64,000 bases of DNA from Eretmocerus hayati. Lineage: Eukaryota; Arthropoda; Insecta; Hymenoptera; Aphelinidae. A program made the translations under genes and the position numbers. The notes under the pieces were generated by a model that saw only the letters and a program-made list of their open reading frames with translations, ran no database searches and had not been told where the DNA came from. Shown here one piece after another: positions 1 through 13,186 of this stretch (the first letter of the stretch is position 1; the number at the start of each line of letters is the position of its first letter). The stretch lies in the NCBI GenBank assembly GCA_029851415.1, contig CM056743.1, positions 125,704,305 to 125,768,304 of the forward strand, given 5' to 3'.

Positions 1-2304
1 GTGGTTTAGAATCGTGGTTGGAGAGCAACTTCCACGACTCACTTTCCTTGCGAGGTTTGTGAAGATCTACCATTCTCACATATCAGTCTTTCTAGCTTCA
101 GCTCTAGCACGCAGCGTTTGTAGAGTGCATGACCCATCAACACATATCACAAATAGCAAAAAATTAGTAAAATTCAATCCAATGGATTCAATCGGAACAG
201 AATCTAAACCAAGTCCAAGGCTTCCGAAACTGTAAGAATTTTCAAACGAACAAAGAGTGGCTCTTTGAACTTGCACATATTGTACATCAAACTTCGACGT
301 CACATGTTGCGATGTACACCTTGCTTGCGGACACCTGTCAAGTTCGCCACGCGAGTGTAGCTGTCGGAAGAAGCCCCGAAAATTCAAAGCCCCCGAGCAT
401 TGAACCGCTAACCGTGACGACAGCCGGTATTATACCTTCTGTCTCGACCGACCACCCTTCAAATACCACATATCGTCGACATAGCTATTCTAGAAATGCA
501 CCCGTTGCAATTATGGTTCGCGCACGTAATGCTTTTCTCGGCGATGCGCCATATCTATTCTCGCATCCGGCGGGAATCTGCGACTTTGTGCAATGTGTAT
601 AGTGGCGTCCAAATGCACGCATCGTCGGGGTCGCTGCACTGTCCACCACATTTGTAATACTTACTTATGGTTGCATGCACGTGTACCAATAATATACTTG
701 TACGATATGCAATTTTCCTTCTCTTACGCAGTTCGCAATGTGCCACTGGGCGCGAACAATTTGTGAGGAGGCGGAAGATGAAGATTGATCGCATAGCTTG
801 TGCTTGTGGTATTACGTGGCACATAGCCATTATCTTAGTAGTTCTTAGCAATCTTTACGGATCACTTCATTTTCTTTCCTTGCTCTGTTTTATGCTTGCA
901 ATCTCTGCTACTGCGGCGGTGACAAATCAGTGAGATACTTAGTTTGGATAATACTTGTTAAATTTTCATTATGAGTTATATTTTGGACACTTCTCGAGAA
1001 TATCTTACTCTTTTCTCTCAGGCAGAAGAGCAAATTTTACACAAAAGTTTTACTTTGAGCTCTGTAAGCTTCCTCAGCCAATTTTATTTCTACCTGGACA
1101 GATGATCAAAAAATAAAGTCTACAGCTTGAACTCAAGTATACAGTTCATTAGCGCCTCAACATACAATATTTCGAGTGAAAAAGTCAGTTGTTCGCAGTG
1201 TTATCGTAGAGTACAAACCCCCAGTAGGCGGACGAATACATGTTAATTTAGCTCTAATGAATTCGTGAAAATCAAGGTAAGCGATGTTAGGACGTTAGCA
1301 CGTAGCTGAGTAAGACTTCTGAGTCTAAACATTTCGCACGATCTTCGCATACATCCTTACAGCGTGAAATACTCTCCACCTCGGTTTTGTATGTTGCAAG
1401 GCACTTTGCACCACTGCTAAGGCCGCGTCGCAGATACTTATCTGCCCTGTTGCTTCACGGAGACCGATTCTTGTTACGGTTTTAGCACTTAAACTCGACT
1501 ATATCTTCTTCCTCGACTATAGTTTTACTCCCTTGTCCAACGCAAATTTCAAACCATCTCTTCCATACGCTCACACTCGTCCGTACAAAAAAAATCCACG
1601 AAACATCGAAGTACTTATAGGAAATCCTCAGCCTACTCTATATCTAAACTTCTCACGCTTAAAATTTCACGTTTCCCTAAAACTCTAATTACTGAACGTA
1701 AATGCACTCGATATCGAACCAAATTAGTAAAACACAGTCAAGTTCAAGGAAATCTGATGAATACTTCTCCCGGATCGATGCATGCTTCGCCGACACTACC
1801 GACAAGTGAGTAGCGTGCGGAAGGAGCGCTGCTAAAAGTTACGCTCGAAAGACTATAGAGCTTCTCCTTAACTTCCGGTCTCTCTCATTTACTCTCTTCA
1901 TTCATTTTTGTGTTTGTCTGTACATTTATCGATAAGCGTGCACGCATTCAAGCTTTCGCGCCAACTTTCGCGTTTTTGAATCGACACCACCCGGAACTCT
2001 TCTTCTTCTCTAGTATACCTTAATAAAATGGAATAGCCCGAGGACGAGTTAGTGCAGAAGCCCGCTCCTTTCAAAGGCGCTCATCCAACATCAATCGCCG
2101 AGAATCACGCGAATCTGTCCGATACATCATCTGGTGTTTTGTATTGTGTTGGTGGTGTCGGTGATGGAACATCACGCGATGATGAACAGTGCAGTAGCAG
2201 GCCGAGCGGAAATATATAACGAAGAAAAGAGCGAGTTATAGCGGTATATTTCGCTAAGCTAACCGGAACACAACGACTCCTACAACATCATATTTCATAA
2301 GTAT
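1..2304. other. No gene recognised
   Basis: No open frame here has recognisable domains, and the frames present are short and overlap on both strands. The stretch from about 2040 to 2300 is a little richer in GC and ends just before a repeat copy, but I see no coding exon in it. It is probably intergenic or intronic DNA. Confidence 0.5.
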
Positions 2305-3317
2305 AAGGTAAGTGTACCCAATTTGCCCCGATATGTCGATCTCAGAACTGGGCAACTCGTGGACCATCACGAAATTTTTTTTTTACGTTTGTTATCTTGA
2401 GATATGAGAAAATCAATGATTTGGACCAACCCCGGATGATTCCTGCGTCACCCAAAAAATATAAAGTGAGTTTTTGCATTTTTCGTGTTTGCACGGCTGA
2501 GAAATGACTGAGAAAATCGCGTTAACCAAAACCGGTGCAGATTAATTTTTATTTGACCAATCTTCACGTATTTTAATGCATTCGATTCCTTTTCCCAAAA
2601 TCTTCAAAATTCGTCCTTCGGGGTAGCGATTTTATGAGAAAAATGCAGAGAAGCTTTGTAGAACAAGAATGCCAAATTCGGAGTGTACACAACATACTCC
2701 CATTCGTTTATCTCAGGAGGTCGTGCCGTACGACTTCTTCTACCACTCAGAACGTGTTTATCACGTCAAAATAGATCGGCAATGGTGTTTGGGACCTGCA
2801 AAAAAATCTAAATGGGCTTGCACGGCGATGAAAGCACTTTTTCGCCGATTTACATTACTTTTTTGGAGACAATCGAGACAGTTCAGCTTCAATTCATCAA
2901 GATTAGATGTAGTTCAGTTCATTTTGAAGATCCTAAAACAAGCTCCAAAGAGAGCTGAAATACGTTGGGAAATATTGAGGTAGACCAGAGTTGTTGAGGA
3001 AATGGCTTAGAGGGGACTAGTTGGGTATACCCAATTAAAAGGCTAAAACAAATCACTTTTTGGAAAAATCGTCATAGCTCGGCTTTGGTCGGTCAAAATT
3101 AAATTCACCTTAGTTCAATTTCAGAGTCTTCGACCAAGCTTTGAAATGCAAAAAGTACGTTAAAAAATATTGGATGGGGTCAAAACTATTGGCAAAACGG
3201 CGTAAGGCCCCCCCCTTTTTGAGACCTTTTCAAGCCGTTTTGCCAATAGTTTGGATCCACCACGATATTCAACCCTACAAGCGTACCCTACATACCCCAA
3301 CTAAGGTACATTTACCT
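2305..3317. repeat. AAGGTAAGTGTACCC repeat family, copy 1 (degraded)
   Basis: The left end reads AAGGTAAGTGTACCCAATTT at 2305. The right end near 3296-3317 is a degraded inverse of it (ACCCCAACTAAGGTACATTT followed by ACCT). The copy contains the family phrases about the GCCGTTTTGCCAATAGTTT block (3230-3252) and a local inverted copy of that block at 3180-3200. The family is non-coding, about 0.9-1 kb long, and recurs four more times in this window, which points to a non-autonomous DNA transposon. The superfamily is not determined. Confidence 0.55.
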
Positions 3318-3479
3318 CATAACTACACTGTAAAAAATTTTTCCGAAAAACTTCAACCAATGTGGATTATCACAATCTGCCCGTGTGGTTCCTGTATATC
3401 AGGTTGCCTACGTGTGGGGGGTACACAGGGCCGACTCAAAGGGGGGGGGGCGAGGTGGGGCGGCGCCCCAGGGCGCAGG

Positions 3480-4920
3480 CTCAGAGCGGAGCAAAAATTT
3501 CCGACGGAAAGCATGCACGCAAATCCTGCCAGGAGGAAAATCTACTCCAAAACCTTTCGAAGCGATCAAACCCACAAATACGCGGATGCGCAAGCCAATA
3601 ATTCCGTCGGAAAAAACCAATCCCGGCAAAATTTGAGGAGGCATTAAGACCCGGAAAAATCCTGATGCTCAAAGTGGAAATTATTTGAGGAGAAAACAAT
3701 CCGAGAATCTAGTACCTACAGCAGCCCAACACGAAAATAGCCTTCGATCGAGATTGTTGTGGAAAAAAAACAACCCCATAACCTGGGGAGGCAATCAAAT
3801 CCGCAAATACCTAGATACTTGGACCAAAAATTCTATCGGGGGAATAAATCATTCCCAAAACCTGAACTGAAATATTCTGATGCTCGGACTGGAAAGTCTG
3901 TGAGGGGGAAACTGTCCCACAATCTAGTGAAGCAGTCAAACCCACAAATAGCCGTACACTCGGATGGAAAATCTTGTGGAAAAAACAATCCCAAAATCTA
4001 GGAAGGCAAATAGACCTGCAGATACATTGATGCTCGGGTTGAAAATGTTGACAGTTTAAAACTAATTCTGGAACCTAGGAAGACAACTAATCCCTCAAAT
4101 GCGTGGATGCTCGAACGAATATACTTTTTTGGGGAAAATATCATCCCTAAATAGGTCATACCCGGGTGCTCAGACAAAATATACGAACGAGGAGGAGGGG
4201 ACTAATCCCAAAATGTAAAGAGGTAATCAACCCTGCAATCACTCGAATGCTTGGGACTAAGATCCTGCTGGATGTAAAGATCAAACCCAAGTCCCAGGGA
4301 AGTATAACTAATTCTGCAATTGCTTGATGCTCGAACAGAAAAATATGTCGTAGGAAAAACTGAAACTAGAATTCAGGAAGACAACCATCTTGCAATCGTA
4401 CTTTGTGTTTGAGCTGGAACTTCTATCACAGAATTGGAGTGATTAGGTCTGTTTATCGTCTGGAGATCCACCTGTTACACAAGTTTTGTTCAAACATCTG
4501 AGTATTAGTTGGTTCGACTGCCTACAAGCTTCCAGTTTAAGTATCCGGGTGCTTGCAGGTTCGGATGTCTCCCTGAGTTTTGGGGCTAACTTCTTTCGAC
4601 GATGGGATTCCTACCACAAGGATCTGGATGTTTGGGGATTTGATTGCCTCCCTAGGTTCTGGTAATGACTCTGTCCCCGGTATACATAGAATTCTCGGTC
4701 CAAGTATTCGTGTTTCTGTGGGAGTAGCTACTTTATTATTTGGGTTTTTGGGATAAATCCTTTTCCTACAGGATTCTCGGCCCGAGCATCTCGGCACTTG
4801 CGAGTTTGATTGTCTTTCTTGTTTTTGTCACTCATTACGTTTTCGACAGAATTTCCGCTCCAAGAATCTGAGAATTCGCGAGGTTAGTTGTCTTCCTATA
4901 GGTTTTGGGAGTGAATCCTT
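3480..4920. repeat. Degenerate ~100-bp tandem array with an internal inversion
   Basis: From about 3520 to 4420 a unit of roughly 80-110 bp recurs in degenerate form: a CCCAAAACCTAG-like piece, GAGGCAATCAAACCCGCAAA, a GATGCTCGGAC-like piece, then AAAATTCTGTCGG. From about 4530 to 4920 the same phrases appear as reverse complements, for example GGATTTGATTGCCTCCCTAG at 4637-4656 and TCTCGGCCCGAGCATC near 4775. The array is therefore a large imperfect foldback inside the element at 3326-5663. Copies have diverged, so the array is old. Unit counts are by eye. Confidence 0.6.
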
Positions 4921-5239
4921 TTTACGACAGAATTGAAAATCTGACAACTGACGAGAACCGATAAGAGTTGAGTTTGCACATATTTTAAGTAAGTGATGAG
5001 TTTTTCATTACAACAATATGAACTGGCAAACAAGCAGATCTCGGCCGAACACATTTGACTTTCACTTCTTTTGTAGAAAATAAAAGATTTGACAGTGATG
5101 AATTCTTCTAAATTTTTTTGTGGAACTTGGATTTCTTATGAAACATCGTTATCTTTGATTTTCTCTAGCCTTACAAGGGGGCGCAGCACGTTATTTTGCC
5201 CAGGGGCGCAGAGCTGTCTGAAGGCGGCCCTGGGGGTAG

Positions 5240-5515
5240 AATATGGTGGATGGTCATATGGGTGGATAAGGATGGATGTAAGAATAGACTGATGGATGAT
5301 GGATGGATGATGGATAGGGTCGATGAATGGATGGAAGGATGGATGATGGGTGGATGGATGGATAAACGGGTGATGGGTCCATTCATCCATCCGTCATCCA
5401 TCCAATTACCCATCCACCCTTCATCCCTCTTCTCCACTCAGACAACCATCAACTATCTATCCATCTGTCTATTCACCCATCCATCCATCCATCCATCCCA
5501 TCCATCACGGGATAT
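5240..5515. repeat. GGAT array followed by its inverse CCAT array
   Basis: About 130 bp of GGATGGAT-type repeats on the plus strand are followed from about 5380 by CCATCCAT-type repeats. The two halves can pair into a hairpin. The array lies inside the CACTGTAAAAAATT element copy A, in the position where copy B carries a GGAAC/GGAAT foldback. Confidence 0.7.
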
Positions 5516-5741
5516 AATTGCTTGGAAAGAAAATTCAACCAGTCTGGTTCACTATCCGGTAATGGCGAGAGGACTGATGTCCACAGGCCAATTGCGCGAA
5601 GAAGAAGAAGAAGAACCAGTCTGGTTGAAAATTCAACCAGCTGGTTAACAATTTTTTACAGTGTATACCGTCCACCATATTGCACATAATCTATACTCGA
5701 AATCACATAGTCTGCATAAGAGTGAGTTTGTGTGAGTGTTT

Positions 5742-5742
<1 letters not shown>

Positions 5743-5822
<80 letters not shown>
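5743..5822. repeat. (AG)n microsatellite
   Basis: An essentially uninterrupted run of about 39 AG dinucleotides, one strand all purine and the other all pyrimidine. It produces long artefactual serine-leucine and arginine-glutamate frames that are not genes. Confidence 0.95.
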
Positions 5823-5824
<2 letters not shown>

Positions 5825-8800
5825 ACCAATGACCGTATTAGCTTGTGTGAGTGACACGCGAGCGCATATGGAGTCGTGGGTGCATATCCTGCACAGCGCA
5901 ATGTCTCGACTACGGATGAATGAGCGTTCGTTTCGGAATGAGTATATACATATATATAGGTAGTATCTGTCTGAGCGAACGTGTCAGCGGTCTCTTTCTC
6001 GAGAGTAAGTGCTCTTGTTTGACTTTTTGCGGATGAGCTTGGGTAATAAAATAAAAAGAGGTAGAAAGAGAAGAATCAAGAACCGGACTGCAGCGGGGGC
6101 TTTTGTTCGCGCGGGAGATGATGATTCGGAGAAGATGTATGTACCAGAGATATCGTCGGCTGCAAAGAAACTTGCAATGCAGAGGGCCTGAATGTCTTGA
6201 CAGAGTTGTATAACAGCCAGAGTTTGTGAATGAAGAAGCGAACTTCACTCATTTGATTTGGTTTGAGCGCTTGTAACGTTTTATTGACGATCGACGATAA
6301 AAGCCGTCGCTGGTGTATACGGGAGCGAGGCAATTTTATCGCCCGCCAAACTCGCATTATGCCCTGTACTGTGTGTACTGTTATATTTCCGAGCGCAAAA
6401 TACACGCTGCAGCTGCTTGGCGGGCGAAATCAAAAATAAGAATACAGTTTCCGAGCCGCTATTGTTGAGGTATGGTAGTCTTGTTCTCTTGGAATCATTC
6501 GAGGCAGTAACTCTTCAGAACAGGTCACATTCGAAGTCTCATTGAAGTTATGCAATTCAAATTTAACCTGTTCACTATTTTGTCCTGTCAAGTGGACATT
6601 ATCGATTCCCAATGATTTGTGATGTTTTCTTTTATTGGTTCGAAAAAATCTGGGAGGAATTTTAAAAAATAACAGAAACATAATATTACACCGATGAAGT
6701 CTCAAAATGGCATTGAAGGAGCGAGAAGAATAAACAACGAAAAAATTCCAAAACCCTAATTTTGATATTCTTTATCACTTTTCCATCCTGAAAACATGTT
6801 CTGAAATGAACAAAAAGCATTTCTGATACCAGAGACATATTTGTAGTAAACGGGTCAAATTTGGTTATCATATGGAACACATTGTATGCAAGTTTCAGCC
6901 CTTGTTGTAGCCACTGGATATTTGAAGTATGATCAGATATTTTTCAATTTTCCACCTGTCTAACTGGCATTCTCCAAAATCATTTCGAATCATGTCTGAT
7001 TTTGATGCAGAATAATTCCACCTTAGTATTAACGGCCGGATTATAAAATATCGAAAAAACATTCGACTCGTTGAAGCGTCGAGTGATTGGCCATCGTTGA
7101 TGCAGGAATACTGACTTGACGAAAAAAAAAATTGATTGACGAGACCCTGACCTCTCCTCATCCAGTAATTCGATATAGATGCCCAAACAGACTTCATCGA
7201 TGAAAATTATTTCACGGATGATATTGGAAAGTATACAATTAGCTTCTGTACTCTTTCTCCCGATTAAAGTGGAGAAATATCGTATCTCTATGCTGCATAG
7301 CAAAGGAGATCTGAACCGTGCAGCGGCGCGGCGCGTCGGAAAATGCTGCTGGCACGCACATGCGTGATCTCGAGCATTTGTCAGTAGTAATGCTGCGGAG
7401 CTTTCGTGATTTAGGAGGCATTAGTTAAAGTGCTCTATATGCCGGCATAGCAAAACCCGCTGACCAATATACGTAGAAACCAATTACTCTTAACTAGGCC
7501 TCTTGGGCTGGTAAGCAGATATCTTGCGTTGAGAGTCTCATTCGGCTCTCAACGCCATGGAATTTGTGGGAAAATTCAAATTGCGTGAGATGAGGGGCCG
7601 AGGAAGCTGAATATGTCAACTGTTTAAGTTAAATGATACCGATTGCCGGTAGGAATTTTCACTTGAATTAGTGTCATACGAATGATTGAGACAACCGTGA
7701 CAATTACCAGAATGCAAATGCAATGATTTTATAGATCTACAATTTAGATATCAATTTATATGGTTTTTAACTATGAGTCGTTATCATTTTTTCCTGAGAA
7801 TTAGATCGTTGTATTCAAGCTAGTGATAGATACTATCAAGATACCAAGATGGATTTTGAATATTTTTCTAGGGAGCAGAGTATTGAAAATTTTGGATAGT
7901 CAATCTACCAAGCACAATTCATTCGAAGAAACATTGAGGAGGATAATGTAATATATGAGAAAATAGTGGGATGAGACGCAATTACCTTTGCTTTAAAAAT
8001 AAATGATTCGCAAACATTCGTTCAATTTTCTCTGTTCATACATCCCGATGATTATTACATGAACATCTGATGAGGAATAAAATGCGAGGGCCAGTAATGT
8101 GTGACGGTCCAGAGTCAAAAACATTTTAGCAAAACGTCCATGTTTCCTCTCTGATAATTTGAAGCTGTCTCAATTCCGACTGTATTCTTCAATTATTATT
8201 CATTGAGAGATACCTTTTCAATTGAGACTTCCTCGGTTCTGATGATCAATTTCAATGGGAAGTCATCAGAGTACTTCTTCAGAACTCATCAAACTAATCA
8301 AGAGAGTCATCGTAAAACAAATTCTATGGATAAAAAGAGAGAGGATATCAGTCAGACAGGACCCGAGACCTCACTTCAAATAATACTAAAATTGATAGTG
8401 AACAACTTTCTAAAGTTCATTTTTTCATCTCAGAGTGAGTGATGAGCTTATTTACATTACAGAGATTTTCTGTAACCTAAGAACATGTCCGCAAATGAAC
8501 GCAATGCCATATGCTATGGAAAGGAACTCATTTCGTACAGTTCCATGTTTCATTTCTCGGGGAGTGGCGGTTTTCGCAAATTCCTTTAATGAACCACAAA
8601 CGAGACTTCGACTCATGGAAAAAAAAAACCATGGAACTGTAAGAGGTTAGTTTCTCTCGCACATTGTGCGATGGCATGGCAATGCATTCATTTATAAACA
8701 CTCTTTAAAAAATTGAAATGAATTCTTCACATCAATTACTCGCCATCGATTTACAATGATAACGAATGATTTCTAAAAAAAATTAATCGGTTTTCTCAAA

Positions 8801-9785
8801 ATTGTTCGAATACAGTATCGTCAAAAATAGTCCAGAATGAGGAATGGATCAATGATAATTCTCAGATGACAACAGCCTTCAGTATTCCAAACGGCGATAG
8901 AATAGATCGTGGCAGACCATAGTAGTAATATTGAAGAGGGTACTCGTCGTATTTGCTCTACAAAACCGCGAAACAGGAGAAAAAGAGCGCCGCATCGGCA
9001 ACACCATCAGACAAGCCGTCGTCGGCGGCAAGAAAAGCAAGGAGGCTTATTCTGCAAGACAGTGTAAAGAGGTACAACTCAAATACTATCTCATCGTATA
9101 TTCTATACAGCATCTGAAAATCTACCGCCGTGAGCATTAGCTGGATTACGCAATAGACACAACAACAGTAGAACGAACGCTCACCTCGAGAAACTTCTCA
9201 CAGTACAATATCGGGCTCAATCATCACCTGCTACTACCACCTCCACAATATAAAAACACCGCCTTAGAAGAACCTTCTGTCCGATTTACTGTTACTAATA
9301 TACTGATGTACTTCTACCATAGACCACTGATTTACCGGTCAGCAAATGCTTTACTATACTAATATAAGCTATATGTAGCATATAGACTAGACGCTATACA
9401 CTTCCTCTTTTTTATTGCAATTTGCGCATAATGTTTAAGAACTAGTTAGATATGTACGCGCCCATCTAGGTCATTAAATTACGCGCCCGCCGCGTATCGT
9501 GATCGCAAGCGCGGATTAATACTCTGGTAATGTATAACATATTACTGCTGGAACATAGAGTTAATCGTATTATAAGCATTTTAAATATAACCACGCGAGA
9601 GTGGAATGATAGAGTTGTTGGAATCTACTGAGCTCGTGCTCTCGTGTCTAAAAGCAGTTTTGTAACTTTTGAGGATGGCCTGGTACACTTAGATGGGCCA
9701 CAAAGGATTTAGGCCTTGAGTCGTTATGCGCTTAGGATAGTGAAAATTTTGTGTGTTCCTACGTAACTTGAATTTGTGTAAAGAG
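5823..9785. other. No gene recognised
   Basis: Only short overlapping frames on both strands, none with a recognisable domain. A small hairpin at 7518-7556 (GTTGAGAG paired with CTCTCAAC) and an imperfect inverted pair at 8538-8642 are visible. A basic frame at 8941-9117 that ends in a stop was considered as a last coding exon and not accepted. Confidence 0.45.
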
Positions 9786-9789
9786 GAGT

Positions 9790-10088
9790 CCTTGATCAGA
9801 TTAGGGTACGGCCACAAATATGCATATACATGTGCAGTGCTCACGTGCACATGTGTAGCTCATCAAATTTTAGCCAAAACCAGACGGAACTCGTCGAGTT
9901 CTGCTTTGGATCAGGAGGTAACGGAGCAAAGACATAGAAACCGATTCAAATCGGAAATTCTCTGATCCGAGCCCTTCAATTTTTGCTCAACTTCGATGAG
10001 CTGCACATGTGCAGTGCATATGCGCAGTGTGCACTGCATAAGCATGCATAAGCATCATTTGTGAACACACCCTAAGGGCATGATCAAA
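9790..10088. mobile_element. MITE-like inverted repeat with TTAGGGT ends
   Basis: The left arm from about 9794 (TTGATCAGATTAGGGTACGG) and the right arm ending about 10086 are imperfect inverse copies over some 80 bp. Shared blocks are TTAGGGT, CACAAAT, TGCATA, CATGTGCAGTGC and GCTCATC. No coding capacity. The target duplication is unclear, so the exact ends are uncertain by a few bases. Confidence 0.45.
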
Positions 10089-10284
10089 AATTTGGTAAGG
10101 TAACACTTGGAACAATGTGAGTTTCATTATAGCGGTTTCATCCGACTGAGAACCCCTACCGGTTTCCTCGAAAATTATACAGAGGAACCTTATAGTGACT
10201 ACACAGTTTGACTGTATTTTGTCAGTTAGGATTTTAAAAAGGATTGTATTTCCAACTTCAACTACCCTGGTAGAAATCAACTTT

Positions 10285-10450
10285 CATTTTAGGCTAAAAT
10301 TTGGCCAATTGAGTTTTTCTATGTCTAAAATATGGCCAACAAATCCGCCTAGATTTTACATGAGAATGAAACGATATTCCGGCCATATTTAGCCTATTTA
10401 TAGACTCAGCACATTTGGCCATTTTCTGGCTAATATTTAGCCAATTTTTT
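10285..10450. repeat. Left subterminal motif cluster of the CACTA-like element
   Basis: At least five copies of a GGCTAAAAT/ATTTAGCC-like motif in both orientations, often joined to TTGGCC: near 10292, 10322, 10380, 10412 and 10428. A similar but sparser cluster lies near the right end (about 16615-16690). Subterminal repeat clusters in plant CACTA elements bind an accessory protein. That the motifs here do so is inference. Confidence 0.5.
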
Positions 10451-11047
10451 TTATCAACCGCGAAAATGGATTTTTTGTAGTCTAATTAACTTGTACAAAA
10501 TCTAGGCAAGATATAGATAAAAATAAAAGGAGATTCCGATGAACCAAAAATTGAATCGCTTTTGGGCTAAAACTGGAAAGAAATTACCGAAAAATTAGGG
10601 ATAATTTTCATGCACTAGTGATACTAGTGATTTGTTGTGCGAGTGATAATTTTTTGATTCCAATGAAACAACCATTATTTTTGCTTTATGATTCCATTGT
10701 TTTATTTTATTATTAATTCATATAAAGATACATATTCAAATTGAAAATCGAGTACCTGACCACAAAGTTAGGAACTAGCCCAAACAATAACTTTATCTTT
10801 ACTGTAGATGAGCCGCCCTGGAAGTTGAATAATTAATGACAAAGTCATCAACATACCCGACATGTTCAAATACGGATCAATTAAGATTCAACCATGAAAC
10901 TGAAGCTGTGGGCAAGCATCTTTCATGACCAATATCTTCGATTTCAATTTACAATTTCGTTCTTAAAATAGCATAAAAAATTTGCAAAACTTATACTAGT
11001 GCACAGAGCGAGTCAGACTTAGAATAAGACGACTAATAAATAAACCC

Positions 11048-13186
11048 TCAATCTTCGGCACTGTTGTCACCTTGTAAAGAAGCGATGAATCCAGCAGAAT
11101 CAGAATCTTCGTCTGAATCGTCGTTAGAGCTGCTTTCCCCTTGATCATCTGAATTTTCTGCTAATATACTATAGCTACTGCTTTGGTTGGAAGCCGCTGA
11201 TGAAGGATCATTATCCAGTCTCATTCGCTTCGAAGAAGGTTCAGAAATCTCTTCTACGAACACAGGCAGAGTTCGACCGTCGTGAGACGACGGATTAAAT
11301 GTTATAATACTATTTTGATGAGGCACAGTAATCAATATCGGAGTGTCTACAGGCTGTGGTTGATTGGTCGAAGTTTTAGCTTCAGTAACAGTCGAAACAG
11401 AGGCAGCAGATGTGTCAGTTGGAATTGTAATATGACCAACTGGTGGTTCTATCTTCCATGATTTCGCATTACTCAAATTGGATCCAACAGCAGAGCTTAT
11501 TTCTTTCAGTCCAGTTGTGATCTTATTCAGAGTACGATGATTTCTGATCAGAACTGTAAATAATAAGGACAGTCATGAGCTCTTTATTGATAATGAAAGA
11601 ATTTAGAAGACAGAAATATGGTAAAATTCTTACGGTCCATGCACTTGTAGAATTCAGTATTGACCATCAGTCTATCTTTAGATTTGTTTGCAACTGGTTT
11701 GCATCCAACATATTGAAGAGCAACACTCTTATCAATGAACATTCTCATCATATTAATAGTTGATTTTGATACAACGAATTTGCAATCTAGTCCTGCTTCA
11801 AGCACCACTAACTAGAAAAAACAGAGCAATATAATACTTTCCACTCATTTTCTGGAAAAGTAGGAGAAATTTATGATTGGAACACATACGAGGTGTTTTT
11901 TGAGAGCTGACTTGGGATTAGCTAGTTCAAGGTTGAAGCGATCAAACTCCTCCAACGTTGGTAAGGGAAACTGATACTTGAAAGCTTCTCCCAGTTGGTG
12001 TCTAGTTCCAATAAAATCTTTTCGAACAATATCTGATTTATCGGTCACAGCTTTTTTCAAGTTTTCAAAATTATCATTCAGATCTTTCACATCTTTCCTT
12101 AGGCCTTGTACTTCAACGACTAGAGTAGCTAACAAACCTGTAGAAGGAAAAGCAATGAATTATTGGTCTTTGATGAAGTATCTGTTTGTACTTGTTCGAA
12201 AGAAAATTTAGAGTTCTCACCAGAATCTCCTTCTGAGCTACAAGAACTTTTGGAAGAAGTCTTAGGAGGCTTGACTGATCCTGCAACATGGAATCAGAGT
12301 ATTTTACATCATGCGTGATTGAAAGAAATGATTGGAAAAATATGCTAACCTTTTTGCTGTTTTGTCAATGATGCTTTCGCTTGGGGTTTACTCACAAAGG
12401 ATGTCAGCACTCCAGGATTTTGAGTTTCTCCACCATCAACAGTGGTTGGAGAACTATTGAGTGAGTCATTTCTAGACATGTTTGAACTTTCTACTAGTGA
12501 TTTCAAACCATCGGTTGCTTCATCATCATCAGAGTCCATATCTGTTGAAATTGGGGTAAAATGATATGCAACTGTCTAGGGTGAAAAGCACAAATGGTGT
12601 GCGTTACCATGTATCAAGCTTACCTATTGGAGGATTGTGACTAGCATGATGAACGGAAGGCATGGCAGATTGAAATTTCTGGGTCAAAGCATTACTTTTG
12701 GCCATTAGCTGGGCTTGACGAAGAGCTGCAACAGCTTTAGCCTCACATTCTTCAGGTGTCGCATCACATGTGGACCATCCATTTTCATCATTTTTCAGTT
12801 GGGAGAGCTTTTCTAAGGCTTCAGGCAAATTCTCTGGATAAAAAGAACGATTAATCCATGTTCATGAATAGAGTGGCAGTAAACTCACCAGCCCTGGCTT
12901 TCACCTTCACATTGAAAAGTTGCCATTCCTTGAGGGGACCAGACAGCTCTGAAAGTGCTTTGTTGTAATTTTTATAGGTCTCTTCTGTGTACGGTGGGGG
13001 AGGAAAGTACACTTGAACTTTTTTTGGCTTCCTTGGGTTACTGATGTCCTCTTTCTTGCCTGATGCCTTAGAGATATGAAAACAATGTGAACCCACAACA
13101 TCAAGCCATTTCTTGCCAGTTTGTCTCCCACGTTTCTTAAATTCAACGATGTGAAACGGGTACTTGCGTACGTAATCTTGCTCCAT
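11048..13186 (-). CDS. DUF4806-type accessory protein of the CACTA-like element (7 exons)
   Basis: Exons by splice sites and frame, in transcript order: 13186-12889, 12833-12624, 12541-12350, 12280-12221, 12137-11890, 11811-11634, 11553-11048. They sum to 1692 nt, giving 563 residues plus a stop. Every junction keeps frame and has GT-AG borders. The N-terminal exon (about 1-99) has the VEF..W.DVV and FPPPPY phrases common at the start of DUF4806 proteins. Residues about 255-300 look coiled. About 310-395 (FPLPTLEEF.RFN.EL, then the MMRMFIDKSVALQYVG stretch) match the DUF4806 pattern. The tail is acidic and serine-rich. Exon 1 could start further upstream, at 13285 at most. The function of DUF4806 is not known to me; location inside the transposon, downstream of and parallel to the transposase, suggests a DNA-binding or regulatory accessory role. 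Confidence 0.75.

Larger units (their letters stand above)
3326..5663. mobile_element. TA-duplicating foldback element, CACTGTAAAAAATT family, copy A
   Basis: The left end is CACTGTAAAAAATT at 3326 and the right end is AATTTTTTACAGTG ending at 5663. Both are flanked by TA (3324-3325 and 5664-5665), the target duplication expected of Tc1/mariner-type elements. No transposase frame is present. The interior consists of a degenerate tandem array that reverses orientation, then a GGAT array that turns into a CCAT array, then palindromic CAACCAG-type motifs near the right end. A sister copy with the same ends sits at 40960-41950. The element abuts repeat copy 1 on its left. It is non-autonomous, and the superfamily is inferred only from the TA duplication. 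Confidence 0.65.

Noticed and set aside
5645..5963. Long Ser-Leu and Arg-Glu frames
   Set aside because: Translation of the (AG)n microsatellite.
8941..9117. Basic Ala/Ser/Lys-rich plus-strand frame ending in a stop, possibly a last exon
   Set aside because: No clear acceptor, no recognisable family and a competing frame of similar length on the same strand.
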